Below, in pieces: positions 8,231 through 17,403 of a stretch of 64,000 nucleotides of DNA. Source of the stretch: Pseudomonas hefeiensis (GTDB lineage: Bacteria; Pseudomonadota; Gammaproteobacteria; Pseudomonadales; Pseudomonadaceae). The translations under genes and the position numbers were made by a program. The notes under the pieces are model-generated. The model ran no database searches. It was not told the DNA's origin and saw only the letters and a program-made list of their open reading frames with translations. Location of the stretch: positions 2,976,001 to 3,040,000 of the forward strand of contig NZ_CP117449.1 in assembly GCF_030687835.1 (NCBI RefSeq), read 5' to 3'. How positions within the stretch are numbered: the first letter of the stretch is position 1; each line of letters opens with the position of its first letter.

Positions 8231-8818
8231 ATGAGTCTGATTATTTCCATGGCGGCGTTTGCACTGGTCGCCTCCATCACCCCCGGGCCGGTCAATATAG
8301 TCGCCCTCAGTTCCGGGGCGCGATTCGGGTTTCGTGCCACCTTACGTCACGTGGCCGGCGCCACCCTGGGGTTTGTCCTGTTGCTGGTGCTGATGGGCCT
8401 GGGGTTGCACGAGGTGCTGCAGCGCTGGCCCGGCCTTACGCGGGTGGTGCAACTGGGGGGCGTGGGTTTCTTGTTGTTCATGGCCTGGAAACTGGCAATG
8501 GACAACGGGCACCTGGGCGACGGAGACGAGGGGCGGGCGCCGTCGATGTTCTACGGTGCGTTGATGCAGTGGCTCAACCCAAAGGCGTGGCTGGCTTGTG
8601 TGGCAGGGATGGGCGCGTTCGTGGCCGATGGTGAAGCGCGGTTGGTGTGGCAGTTTGCGGCAATCTACCTGGTGATCTGTTACCTCTCGGTGGGCTGTTG
8701 GGCCTATGCCGGCAGCTTTCTACGGGCCTGGCTGGGCAACCCGGCGACCATGCGCCTGTTCAATCGGACGATGGCGGGGTTGCTGGTGCTCAGTGCGGTG
8801 TATTTGTTGTTGCCTTGA
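8231..8818 (+). CDS. LysE/RhtB-family amino-acid exporter
   Basis: LysE/RhtB proteins export amino acids or similar small metabolites across the inner membrane. The 195-residue product starts MSLIISMAAFALVASITPGP, carrying the family hallmark TPGPVN in the first helix, and shows about six hydrophobic segments. The length is normal. GAAGGT lies just before ATG 8231. It is divergent from trkH and faces the AraC-type regulator at 8847, with only 28 bases between their 3' ends. The substrate cannot be read from the sequence. Confidence 0.9.
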   Translation: MSLIISMAAFALVASITPGPVNIVALSSGARFGFRATLRHVAGATLGFVLLLVLMGLGLHEVLQRWPGLTRVVQLGGVGFLLFMAWKLAMDNGHLGDGDEGRAPSMFYGALMQWLNPKAWLACVAGMGAFVADGEARLVWQFAAIYLVICYLSVGCWAYAGSFLRAWLGNPATMRLFNRTMAGLLVLSAVYLLLP

Positions 8819-8846
8819 CCCCTCCTCGCAAAAGCAGGATCGGGTA

Positions 8847-9671
8847 TCAGCCGCGATATTGGCCCGGTGTGGCTGCCAGGTGTTGTTTGAAGGCGCGCTG
8901 GAAATGCGCCTGGTCGGCAAACCCACTGTTCAATGCGACGTCGGCGATCAGCTTGCCTTCGCGCAACTGTCGACGGGCAAACTGGATGCGACGGTTGACC
9001 AGGAAAGCATGGGGCGTCATGCCGTAATGGCGCTTGAAGGCCCGGCTCAGGTACGACGGCGAAAGTTGTGCGGCGGCGCAGATGTCTTCGAGTTTCAAGG
9101 CTTCGCTGCAATGGTCATGGATGAACTGCGCCGCGCGCATCAGAGCTGGGTGGCTGCCGCGGTCCGGGCGCCCGGCCGGGTTGAGCCGGTGTTGCAGGTC
9201 GATGAAGAACGCTTCGGCTTCGGCATGTTTGCGGGCGATGTCGATCCGCTCATCCACCAGTTGTTCATACAAGCCCTGTAATGCGGCAAACAGCTCAATG
9301 TCGCGGCTGTGGGTGGTGGCGAAACCCTGAAAATCCAGGGTCTCGTCAAAGCCGATTCGGCGCTGCAAGTCCGTCAGCCACTGGGTGTCGACGTACAGCA
9401 TCACATACGACCATGGCTGATCGTTGATCGGGTTGCACGCATGGACGTCGCCAGGGTTCATCAACACGACCGTACCGCTCTCTACCTGGAAATTCGATTG
9501 TTCATGGAGGTAGGTGCTGCGTCCGGCCGTGATTGCCCCGATGGAAAAATGGTCATGGGAATGACGCGAATAGCAGACCTTGCGTCCGTCGGCGATGCCC
9601 CGGGCTTCGATGAAGGGCAGCGCCGCATCACGCCAGAAACGGGGGGCGGCATCATGGGTGGCGGGCTTCAT
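8847..9671 (-). CDS. AraC-family transcription regulator with AraC-type sensor domain
   Basis: The 274-residue protein has an N-terminal cupin-like ligand domain (YSRHSHDHFSIGAITAG, VESGTVVLMNPGDVHACNP) and a C-terminal double helix-turn-helix (EDICAAAQLSPSYLSRAFK; IADVALNSGFADQAHFQRAF). Such regulators are frequently paired with LysE exporters, and this one is convergent with the LysE gene. Whether it controls that gene is inference. The start at 9671 abuts the next gene's upstream region with no spare sequence. Confidence 0.9.
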   Translation of the reverse strand: MKPATHDAAPRFWRDAALPFIEARGIADGRKVCYSRHSHDHFSIGAITAGRSTYLHEQSNFQVESGTVVLMNPGDVHACNPINDQPWSYVMLYVDTQWLTDLQRRIGFDETLDFQGFATTHSRDIELFAALQGLYEQLVDERIDIARKHAEAEAFFIDLQHRLNPAGRPDRGSHPALMRAAQFIHDHCSEALKLEDICAAAQLSPSYLSRAFKRHYGMTPHAFLVNRRIQFARRQLREGKLIADVALNSGFADQAHFQRAFKQHLAATPGQYRG

Positions 9672-9808
9672 CGGTGAGCGTCCTCGTCTTGAACCTGTGT
9701 CGCAGTGTATTAGGCCCCGTCGATAAATGCCTGTTTGATTTGGCTGTTCGGTTTGAAGAGGAGTGGGCCTGGGCTAGACTTCAACCAGCACCCCTCATGG
9801 AGTTCCCG

Positions 9809-10771
9809 ATGCCTGCGCCAGGGAAACCGGATAACGAAGCCGTCCGCCTCAAGAATCTGCACTCGCTCAAACTGCTCGACACTGCCCCCGAGGAGCGGTT
9901 CGATCGCCTGACTCGCCTTGCCCGGCGTTTGTTCGATGTGCCCATTGCGCTGGTGTCGCTGGTGGATGCCAACCGTCAGTGGTTCAAATCCAACGCAGGC
10001 CTGGACGCCAGTGAGTCCGGGCGCGACGTTTCATTTTGTGGGCATGCCATTTTGCAGGATCAGATTATGGAGGTCTGCGACGCGCAACAGGACGAGCGGT
10101 TTCGCGACAACCCGTTCGTCACCGATGAACCCGGCATTCGTTTCTACGCCGGGCACCCGCTGGGACTGGACGACGGCAGCAAACTTGGAACCTTGTGCTT
10201 ACTCGATACCAGGCCGCGCAAGCTCAATGACGAAGAACGCGAACTGCTGCGCGACCTTGCCAGCATGGCCGAGCAGGAAATGATTGCCGTGCAGATGGCG
10301 AGCATGGACGAACTGACATTGCTGTCCAATCGACGTGGCTTCAAGACGCTGGCCCAGCATGCGTTGAGCGTATGCGAGCGCCTCTCGCGTCCGGCGACGC
10401 TGTTGTTCTTCGATCTCAACGATTTCAAACGCATCAACGACCGCTATGGACACGCCGAGGGCGATACGGCATTAAAAACATTTGCCGACGTGTTACGCAT
10501 CGCCTTTCGCGAAAGTGATGTGATCGGTCGTTTGGGCGGCGATGAGTTCGTGGCGTTGCTCACCGGCTCTTCCCATGTCGAAACCAGGGCAATCATGGCG
10601 CGGCTCGGTGAAATTCTCGACGAGCGCAACGCGATGTTGCAGCGTGGTTATGACATCCGTTTCAGTGTGGGCCAGATCGAATACGACCCGCAGCGTCATC
10701 AGTCCATCGACAGCCTTCTGGTGGATGCGGATGCGGCGATGTACATCCAAAAACAGGCTGGCTCGCGCTGA
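9809..10771 (+). CDS. Diguanylate cyclase: GAF domain plus GGDEF domain
   Basis: This 320-residue soluble protein should make cyclic-di-GMP from two GTP under control of an N-terminal GAF domain (about residues 25-160; VPIALVSLVDANRQWFKSNA, FCGHAILQD). The GGDEF domain follows, with the intact active-site motif RLGGDEFVALL (GGDEF at 243-247). Five residues before it is RESD (234-237), a proper RxxD inhibitory site, so product feedback is likely. No membrane helix or EAL domain is seen. I chose ATG 9809, preceded by GGAG at good spacing; ATG 9797 and further upstream starts lack a site. The signal sensed is unknown. Confidence 0.92.
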   Translation: MPAPGKPDNEAVRLKNLHSLKLLDTAPEERFDRLTRLARRLFDVPIALVSLVDANRQWFKSNAGLDASESGRDVSFCGHAILQDQIMEVCDAQQDERFRDNPFVTDEPGIRFYAGHPLGLDDGSKLGTLCLLDTRPRKLNDEERELLRDLASMAEQEMIAVQMASMDELTLLSNRRGFKTLAQHALSVCERLSRPATLLFFDLNDFKRINDRYGHAEGDTALKTFADVLRIAFRESDVIGRLGGDEFVALLTGSSHVETRAIMARLGEILDERNAMLQRGYDIRFSVGQIEYDPQRHQSIDSLLVDADAAMYIQKQAGSR

Positions 10772-10810
10772 CGGCGTCACATCAGGTTTTGATGTATGCA
10801 GGTCCACCGC

Positions 10811-10902
10811 CATCGCGAGCAGGCTCGCTCCCACATTTCCCGAGTTGCTCATAGACTTTGGGCAAAGCACAAATCCCCTGTGGGAGCGAGCCTGCTCGCG
10901 AT
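10811..10902. repeat. REPIN: inverted REP pair, CATCGCGAGCAGGCTCGCTCCCACA type
   Basis: The arms at 10811-10835 and 10879-10902 are inverted. It lies between the convergent GGDEF gene and fabI and has the same arm sequence as the element at 2324. Confidence 0.9.
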
Positions 10903-10960
10903 AGCGCTGGCACATTCAATACGCATGCAAGCTGACCCGCCGCTATCACCAGGCGGGAAT

Positions 10961-11003
10961 AAAAAACGCCGCTTGCCCTTTTCAGGACAAACGGCGCTTT
11001 TTA
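10961..11003 (-). terminator. Rho-independent terminator of fabI
   Basis: Read on the minus strand, GCCGTTTGTCC and GGGCAAGCGGC form an 11-base stem with two G-U pairs around a TGAAAA loop, followed by TTTTTT. It begins about 20 bases after the fabI stop and ends the yej-fabI transcript. Confidence 0.85.
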
Positions 11004-11025
11004 CGCATCGGACGTGGCGTGAAGA

Positions 11026-11820
11026 TTACTCTTCGATGTTACCCATGGCGGTAGTGTTGAACCCGCCGTCCACGTACATGATTTCACCGCTGATGCCCGA
11101 AGCCAGGTCCGAGCACAGGAAGGCGCCGGCGTTGCCGACTTCGTCGATGGTGACGTTGCGACGCAGCGGCGTCTGTGCTTCGTTGGCGGCCAGCATTTTG
11201 CGGAAGTTCTTGATGCCGGAAGCGGCCAGGGTGCGGATCGGACCGGCCGATACGGCGTTGACGCGGGTGCCATCCGGGCCCAGGGAACCGGCCAGGTAGC
11301 GCACGCCTGCTTCCAGGGAAGCCTTGGCCATGCCCATCACGTTGTAGTTTGGCATGGTGCGCTCGGCGCCCAGGTACGACAGGGTCAGCAGGCTGCCATT
11401 GCGGCCTTTCATCATTTCGCGACCGGCCTTGGCCAGGGCTACGAAACTGTAGGCGCTGATGTCGTGGGCAATGCGGAAGCCTTCGCGGGTGGTGGCTTCG
11501 GTGAAGTCGCCGTCCAGTTGGTCGCCCGGGGCAAAGCCCACGGAGTGCACGATGCAGTCCAGGCCGTCCCACTTCTTGCTCAGTTCTTCGAAAACCTTGG
11601 CGATTTCTTCATCGCTGGCCACGTCGCATGGAAAGCACAGCTCAGGGTTCGAGCCCCAGCCTTGTGCGAACTCTTCGACGCGCCCCTTGAGTTTGTCGTT
11701 CTGATAAGTGAAGGCAAGCTCAGCGCCCTCGCGATGCATGGCGGCGGCGATGCCGGATGCGATGGACAGCTTGCTGGCGACACCGACGATCAGTACGCGC
11801 TTACCGGCGAGAAAACCCAT
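11026..11820 (-). CDS. fabI: Enoyl-[acyl-carrier-protein] reductase (NADH) FabI
   Basis: FabI reduces trans-2-enoyl-ACP in the last step of each fatty-acid elongation cycle and is the target of triclosan. The 264-residue product has the short-chain-dehydrogenase-like fold with [20 protein letters not shown] at the NADH site and the FabI active site Y149, Y159 and K166 ([19 protein letters not shown]). ATG 11820 has GAGGAG upstream. It lies 19 bases after the yejF stop, so it is probably in the same transcript as the transporter. A strong terminator follows it. Confidence 0.97.
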   Translation of the reverse strand: MGFLAGKRVLIVGVASKLSIASGIAAAMHREGAELAFTYQNDKLKGRVEEFAQGWGSNPELCFPCDVASDEEIAKVFEELSKKWDGLDCIVHSVGFAPGDQLDGDFTEATTREGFRIAHDISAYSFVALAKAGREMMKGRNGSLLTLSYLGAERTMPNYNVMGMAKASLEAGVRYLAGSLGPDGTRVNAVSAGPIRTLAASGIKNFRKMLAANEAQTPLRRNVTIDEVGNAGAFLCSDLASGISGEIMYVDGGFNTTAMGNIEE

Positions 11821-11839
11821 GTGTTGCTCCTCTTTCAGG

Positions 11840-13450
11840 TTATTCGGCAGTTGTTGGGGCCAGGAAAGCGGCCTCCAGCAACTGCTGTGTATAGGGGTGT
11901 TGCGGCGCGGCGAATATGCTGCGGGCATCACCTTGTTCGACCACTTGGCCATGCTTGACCACCATCAACTGGTGGCTTAGCGCTTTGACGACAGCCAGGT
12001 CATGGCTGATAAACAGGTACGTCAGGTTGTACTTGGTTTGCAGCGACCGCAACAGCTCCACCACCTGGCGTTGCACGGTACGGTCCAGGGCCGACGTCGG
12101 TTCATCCAGCAGAATCAACGCCGGCTTGAGCACCAGGGCCCGGGCAATGGCGATACGCTGCCGCTGCCCTCCGGAAAATTCATGGGGGTAGCGGTTCCGG
12201 GTTTCCGGATCCAGGCCTACCTCCTTCAATGCCGCGATTATCGCTTGTTCCTGCTCAGCGGCGGTGCCGATCTTGTGGATCCGCAGGCCTTCGCCGACGA
12301 TCTGGCTTACACACATCCGTGGGCTCAGGCTGCCGAACGGGTCCTGAAACACCACTTGCATCTCCCGGCGCAGCGGCCGGACCTGTTGCTGCGACAGGCA
12401 GTCCAGCTGCTTGTCTTCAAACCGGATTCCCCCCTGGCTGCCAATCAGTCGCAAGATCGCCAGCCCCAAGGTGGACTTGCCGGAGCCGCTTTCGCCAACG
12501 ATGCCCAGGGTCTGGCCCTGGGGCAGGCTGAAGCGGATACCGTCCACGGCCTTTATATAATCGACCGTGCGTTTGAACAGGCCTTTTTTGATCGGGAACC
12601 AGACTTTCAGGTCCTCGACCTGCAACAGCGGCGGGCCGACAACATTGGTCGCCGGGTTGCCGCTGGGCTCGGCGGCCAGCAGTTCCCGAGTGTACGGATG
12701 CTGCGGCGCGCGGAACAGCTCTTCGCACGATGCCTGTTCGACGATGCAACCACGCTGCATGACACATACGCGATGAGCAATTCTTCGCACCAGGTTCAAA
12801 TCGTGGCTGATCAGCAGCAGCGACATGCCCAATCGCGCCTGCAGCTCCTTGAGCAACTCGAGGATTTTCAGCTGGACGGTGACGTCCAGTGCCGTGGTCG
12901 GTTCGTCGGCAATCAGCAGTTCCGGCTCGTTGGCCAGGGCCATGGCGATCATCACCCGCTGCCGCTGGCCGCCGGACAGTTCGTGGGGCAGGGCCTTGAG
13001 GCGCTTTTGCGGCTCGGGGATGCCCACCAGTTCCAGCAATTCGAGGGTGCGACGGGTAGCGACCTTACCGGACAGGCCCTTGTGAATGCCCAGCACTTCG
13101 TTGATCTGCTTCTCGATGCAATGCAGCGGATTGAGGGACGTCATCGGCTCCTGAAAGATCATCGCGATCCGGTTGCCTCGGATATGGCGGATAGTTTTTT
13201 CTTTCAGACCCAGCAAATCCTGGCCGGCGTACTGGATGGTCCCGCTTGGGTGGTGGGCGAGCGGGTAGGGCAGCAACCGCAGGATCGAGTGGGCGGTCAC
13301 CGACTTGCCTGAGCCGCTTTCGCCGACCAGGGCCATGGTTTCGCCACGCTTGATGTCAAAACTGACGCCTTCGACGACCCGTTGGCGACGTTCGCCGACA
13401 ATGAACTCCACCGCCAGGTCGCGCACTTCGATCAGATTGTCCTGATTCAT
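11840..13450 (-). CDS. yejF: Peptide ABC transporter ATP-binding protein, duplicated (YejF/NppD type)
   Basis: A single 536-residue chain contains two complete ABC ATPase domains. Each has a Walker A motif ([20 protein letters not shown]) and a signature ([24 protein letters not shown]). It powers import through YejB-YejE. E. coli YejABEF takes up peptide antibiotics such as microcin C, and the P. aeruginosa homologue NppA1A2BCD imports peptidyl-nucleoside antibiotics. The start is ATG 13450. It lies directly after the yejE stop, within one operon. Confidence 0.94.
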   Translation of the reverse strand: MNQDNLIEVRDLAVEFIVGERRQRVVEGVSFDIKRGETMALVGESGSGKSVTAHSILRLLPYPLAHHPSGTIQYAGQDLLGLKEKTIRHIRGNRIAMIFQEPMTSLNPLHCIEKQINEVLGIHKGLSGKVATRRTLELLELVGIPEPQKRLKALPHELSGGQRQRVMIAMALANEPELLIADEPTTALDVTVQLKILELLKELQARLGMSLLLISHDLNLVRRIAHRVCVMQRGCIVEQASCEELFRAPQHPYTRELLAAEPSGNPATNVVGPPLLQVEDLKVWFPIKKGLFKRTVDYIKAVDGIRFSLPQGQTLGIVGESGSGKSTLGLAILRLIGSQGGIRFEDKQLDCLSQQQVRPLRREMQVVFQDPFGSLSPRMCVSQIVGEGLRIHKIGTAAEQEQAIIAALKEVGLDPETRNRYPHEFSGGQRQRIAIARALVLKPALILLDEPTSALDRTVQRQVVELLRSLQTKYNLTYLFISHDLAVVKALSHQLMVVKHGQVVEQGDARSIFAAPQHPYTQQLLEAAFLAPTTAE

Positions 13451-13451
13451 T

Positions 13452-14471
13452 TCACTTCCTCGGGTCGAAGGCATCGCGAGCGGACTCGCCGATGAATACC
13501 AGCAGGCTCAGCATGATCGCCAGCACGGCGAACGCGCTGATGCCGAGCCAGGGCGCCTGCAGGTTGGATTTGCCCTGCGCCACCAGTTCGCCCAGGGACG
13601 GGGCGCCCGGAGGCAAGCCAAACCCGAGGAAGTCCAGGGCCGTGAGGGTGCCGATGGCCCCGGTGAGAATGAACGGCATGAACGTCATGGTTGAGACCAT
13701 GGCGTTGGGCAGAATGTGGCGGAACATGATCGCGCCGTTCTGCATGCCCAATGCCCGCGCGGCCCGCACGTACTCCAGGTTGCGTCCGCGCAGGAATTCG
13801 GCGCGGACCACGTCCACCAGGCTCATCCAGGAGAACAGCAGCATGATGCCCAGCAACCACCAGAAGTTCGGCTGCACGAAGCTGGCCAGGATGATCAGCA
13901 GGTAAAGCACCGGCAGCCCCGACCAGATCTCCAGGAAGCGCTGGCCGGCCAGGTCGACCCAGCCGCCATAAAAGCCCTGCAAGGCGCCGGCGATCACGCC
14001 GATGATCGAGCTGAGGACAGTCAGTGTCAGGGCAAACAGCACCGACACACGGAAGCCATAGATCACCCGGGCCAGCACATCTCGGCCCTGGTCGTCGGTG
14101 CCCAGCCAGTTGACCGAGGAGGGCGGCGCCGGGGCGGGGACCTTCAGGTCGTAATTGATGCTCTGGTAGCTGAACGGGATCGGTGCCCACAGCACCCACG
14201 CGTCCTTGGCGGCCAGCAGATCGCGGATGTACGGGCTCTTATAGTTGGCTTCCAGCGGAAATTCGCCGCCGAACGTGGTTTCCGGGTAGCGTTTGAGGGC
14301 CGGGAAGTACCAGCCGTCGTCGTAATGCACCGCCAGCGGCTTGTCATTGGCGATCAACTCGGCGCCCAGGCTGAGCCCGAACAGGATCAGGAACAGCCAC
14401 AGCGACCACCAGCCTCGCTTGTTGGCCTTGAACAGCTCGAAACGGCGGCGATTGAGGGGGGACAGGTTCAT
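13452..14471 (-). CDS. yejE: Peptide ABC transporter permease YejE/NppC type
   Basis: This 339-residue inner-membrane permease has a long N-terminal periplasmic loop after the first helix (SLGAELIANDKPLAVHYDDG) and the EAA-type loop near RAARALGMQNGAIMFRHILP, which docks on the ATPase. It pairs with YejB to form the channel. The start is ATG 14471, immediately after yejB; upstream in-frame codons overlap yejB and were not used. It carries the usual YejE length. Confidence 0.94.
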   Translation of the reverse strand: MNLSPLNRRRFELFKANKRGWWSLWLFLILFGLSLGAELIANDKPLAVHYDDGWYFPALKRYPETTFGGEFPLEANYKSPYIRDLLAAKDAWVLWAPIPFSYQSINYDLKVPAPAPPSSVNWLGTDDQGRDVLARVIYGFRVSVLFALTLTVLSSIIGVIAGALQGFYGGWVDLAGQRFLEIWSGLPVLYLLIILASFVQPNFWWLLGIMLLFSWMSLVDVVRAEFLRGRNLEYVRAARALGMQNGAIMFRHILPNAMVSTMTFMPFILTGAIGTLTALDFLGFGLPPGAPSLGELVAQGKSNLQAPWLGISAFAVLAIMLSLLVFIGESARDAFDPRK

Positions 14472-14472
14472 C

Positions 14473-15546
14473 TCAATGCTCCCGGCTTTCAAAGTCGATA
14501 CGTGGATCGACAAAGGTGTAGGTCAGGTCACCGATCAGTTTCACCACCAGCCCCAGCAGGGTGAAGATGAACAGGGTGCCAAAGACCACCGGGTAGTCAC
14601 GGTTGATTGCCGCCTCGAAACTCATCAGTCCGAGGCCATCAAGGGAAAAAATCACCTCTACCAACAAAGAACCGGTGAAGAAGATTCCGATGAACGCCGA
14701 GGGAAAGCCGGCAATCACCAGCAGCATGGCGTTGCGGAACACATGACCGTAGAGCACTCGGTTGCGGGTCAGGCCCTTGGCCTTGGCGGTGACCACGTAT
14801 TGCTTGTTGATTTCATCGAGGAAGCTGTTCTTGGTCAGTAGGGTCATGGTGGCAAAGTTGCCGATCACCAGGGCCGTCACGGGCAAGGCCAGGTGCCAGA
14901 AGTAGTCGAGGATCTTGCCGCCCATGCTCAGTTCGTCGAAATCGTTGGACGTCAGGCCCCGCAACGGGAACCAGTTGAAATAGCTGCCGCCGGCAAACAC
15001 CACGATCAGCAGGATGGCAAACAGAAATGCCGGGATGGCATAGCCGACGATGATCGCCGAACTGGTCCAGACGTCGAAGTGACTGCCGTGACGCGTCGCC
15101 TTGGCGATCCCCAGCGGGATCGACACCAGGTACATGATCAGCGTACTCCACAGCCCTAGCGAAATGGACACCGGCATTTTTTCCTTGATCAGGTCGATGA
15201 CCTTGGCGTCTCGGAAAAAACTGTCACCGAAATCCAGGCGAGCGTAATTCTTGATCATGATCCACAGGCGTTCCGGCGCCGACTTGTCGAAGCCGTACAT
15301 GCGCTCGATTTCCTTGACCAGCGCCGGGTCCAGACCCTGGGCTCCGCGATAGGTGGAGCCGGCCACCGACACTTCGGCACCACCACCGGCAATGCGGCTG
15401 GTGGCGCCTTCGAAACCTTCGAGTTTGGCGATCATCTGCTCCACCGGCCCGCCTGGCGCGGCCTGGATGATCAGAAAGTTAATCAACAGGATGCCAAACA
15501 GAGTCGGGATGATGAGCAACAGACGCCGAAAGATATAAGCCAGCAT
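14473..15546 (-). CDS. yejB: Peptide ABC transporter permease YejB/NppB type
   Basis: This 357-residue permease starts [20 protein letters not shown], typical of the DppB/OppB/YejB class, and has six predicted helices with the docking loop around [21 protein letters not shown] periplasmic insertion (about residues 45-100) is typical of YejB. It ends one base before the yejE ATG and follows the second yejA gene by three bases. Confidence 0.94.
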   Translation of the reverse strand: MLAYIFRRLLLIIPTLFGILLINFLIIQAAPGGPVEQMIAKLEGFEGATSRIAGGGAEVSVAGSTYRGAQGLDPALVKEIERMYGFDKSAPERLWIMIKNYARLDFGDSFFRDAKVIDLIKEKMPVSISLGLWSTLIMYLVSIPLGIAKATRHGSHFDVWTSSAIIVGYAIPAFLFAILLIVVFAGGSYFNWFPLRGLTSNDFDELSMGGKILDYFWHLALPVTALVIGNFATMTLLTKNSFLDEINKQYVVTAKAKGLTRNRVLYGHVFRNAMLLVIAGFPSAFIGIFFTGSLLVEVIFSLDGLGLMSFEAAINRDYPVVFGTLFIFTLLGLVVKLIGDLTYTFVDPRIDFESREH

Positions 15547-15549
15547 CGG

Positions 15550-17403
15550 TTACTCCACACTCGCCGGGACGACGATTTTTTGCTCGACGACCTGTTTTTC
15601 CACCTCGATGGAAGGCTTGATTTCTGGCTTGACCCACCAGGTCGTGGTGCCAATGTCGTAGGTCGGCGTGATTTTCGGATGGCCGATGTGGTTCCAGTAG
15701 GCTACGCGCCAGGTCTTGATGTGCCAGTTGGGAATCACGTAGTAGCCCCATTGCAGCACCCGGTCCAGCGCCCGGGCGTGGGCCACCAGACTCTTGCGTG
15801 AGTCGGCGTTGATCAGTTGTTCCACCAGTTGGTCGACGGCCGGGTCTTTCAGGCCCATGGTATTGCGGCTGCCGGGATTATCGGCGGCGGCTGACATCCA
15901 GAACTCGCGCTGTTCGTTACCCGGTGAGCTGGACTGCGGGAAGCTGCCCACTATCAGGTCGAAATCCCGCGAGCGCACGCGATTGATGTATTGGGACACG
16001 TCGACCCGGCGGATCACCAGTTCGATGCCCAGGTCACTGAGGTTGCGCTTGAATGGCAGCAGCACCCGCTCGAATTCGGTCTGGGCCAGCAGGAATTCCA
16101 GTACCACGGGTTTGCCCTGGGCATCGACCATCTTGTCGTCGACGATGCGCCAGCCGGCCTCCTGCAGCAATTGATAGGCCTTGCGCTGCTGGTCGCGGAT
16201 CATGCCGCTGCCGTCGCATACCGAAGGCTGGAACGCCTGGGTGAAAACCTGCTCGGGAATTTTCCCGCGCAGGGGCTCGAGGATCTTCAGTTCGTCCTCA
16301 CCGGGCAGGCCGGTGGCGGCCATCTCGGAGTTTTCAAAATAACTGCGCGTGCGGGCGTAGGCACCGTGGAACAGTTGTTTGTTGGTCCATTCGAAGTCCA
16401 GCAGCAGGTTCAAGGCCTTGCGCACCCGCACGTCCTGGAAGACCGGGCGGCGCAGGTTGTAGACAAAGCCCTGCATGCCGGTGGGGTTGCCGTTGGGGAT
16501 CTGTTCCTTGATCAACCGGCCTTCGGTCACGGCCGGGATGTTGTAGGCGTTGGCCCAATTCTTGGCGGCCATTTCCAGCCAGAAATCGAACTGCCCGGCT
16601 TTCAGTGCCTCGACCGCTACGGTGTTGTCGCGATAGTAATCGGTGGTCAGCACGTCGAAGTTGTAGAAACCGCGGTTGACCGGCAGGTCCTTGCCCCAGT
16701 AGTCCTTCACGCGTTCATAGCGGATCGAGCGCCCGGCCTTTACTTCGGCGACCCTGTAGGGACCGCTGCCGAGAGGGATCTCCAGGTTGCCCTTGTTGAA
16801 TTCGCGCCCGGCCCACCAATGCTTGGGCAATACCGGTAGTTGGCCGAGGATCAGCGGCAGTTCGCGGTTATTCGTGTGCTTGAACTTGAACAATACCTTG
16901 AGCGGTTCTTCGGCGATCACTTCGGCGACGTCGTTGTAATAACCGCGGAACATCGGGGCGCCGTCCTTGGTCAAGGTCTGGAAGCTGAACACGACGTCTT
17001 CGGCGCGTACGGGATGGCCGTCGTTGAAGCGGGCTTCGGGTCGCAGGTAGAAACGCACCCAGGCATTGTCCGGGGCTTTCTCGATTTTTTCGGCGATCAG
17101 GCCATATTCAGTAAAGGGTTCGTCCAGGCCTTGCTTGGCCAGGGTGTCGTAGATCAGGCCGATGTCATCGGCGGGGACCCCCTTGCTGATAAACGGGTTG
17201 AGGCTGTCGAAGCCACCAAACCCGCCCTGACGAAAAATCCCTCCCTTGGGGGCGTCAGGGTTCACATAGTCGAAATGCTTGAAGTTGGCCGGGTATTTCG
17301 GCGGCTCGTTGTACAAGGTCAAGGCGTGCTGCGGTGCGGCACAGGCCAGTCCTGCGAACAACAGGCCGCTGGCCTGCAGGAGCAGGGCGCGTAAAGGCTT
17401 CAT
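15550..17403 (-). CDS. Periplasmic solute-binding protein, YejA/NppA2 type (second of two)
   Basis: This 617-residue protein of the SBP_bac_5 family has a Sec signal peptide (MKPLRALLLQASGLLFAGLA, cleavage near CAA) and the conserved PDAPKGGIFRQGGFGGFDSL start of the mature domain. It should deliver peptides or peptide-like antibiotics to YejB-YejE. The ATG overlaps the stop of the upstream paralogue as ATGA, so the two are translationally coupled. E. coli has a single yejA; the tandem pair is the Pseudomonas Npp arrangement. Why two are needed is not evident from the sequence. Confidence 0.93.
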   Translation of the reverse strand: MKPLRALLLQASGLLFAGLACAAPQHALTLYNEPPKYPANFKHFDYVNPDAPKGGIFRQGGFGGFDSLNPFISKGVPADDIGLIYDTLAKQGLDEPFTEYGLIAEKIEKAPDNAWVRFYLRPEARFNDGHPVRAEDVVFSFQTLTKDGAPMFRGYYNDVAEVIAEEPLKVLFKFKHTNNRELPLILGQLPVLPKHWWAGREFNKGNLEIPLGSGPYRVAEVKAGRSIRYERVKDYWGKDLPVNRGFYNFDVLTTDYYRDNTVAVEALKAGQFDFWLEMAAKNWANAYNIPAVTEGRLIKEQIPNGNPTGMQGFVYNLRRPVFQDVRVRKALNLLLDFEWTNKQLFHGAYARTRSYFENSEMAATGLPGEDELKILEPLRGKIPEQVFTQAFQPSVCDGSGMIRDQQRKAYQLLQEAGWRIVDDKMVDAQGKPVVLEFLLAQTEFERVLLPFKRNLSDLGIELVIRRVDVSQYINRVRSRDFDLIVGSFPQSSSPGNEQREFWMSAAADNPGSRNTMGLKDPAVDQLVEQLINADSRKSLVAHARALDRVLQWGYYVIPNWHIKTWRVAYWNHIGHPKITPTYDIGTTTWWVKPEIKPSIEVEKQVVEQKIVVPASVE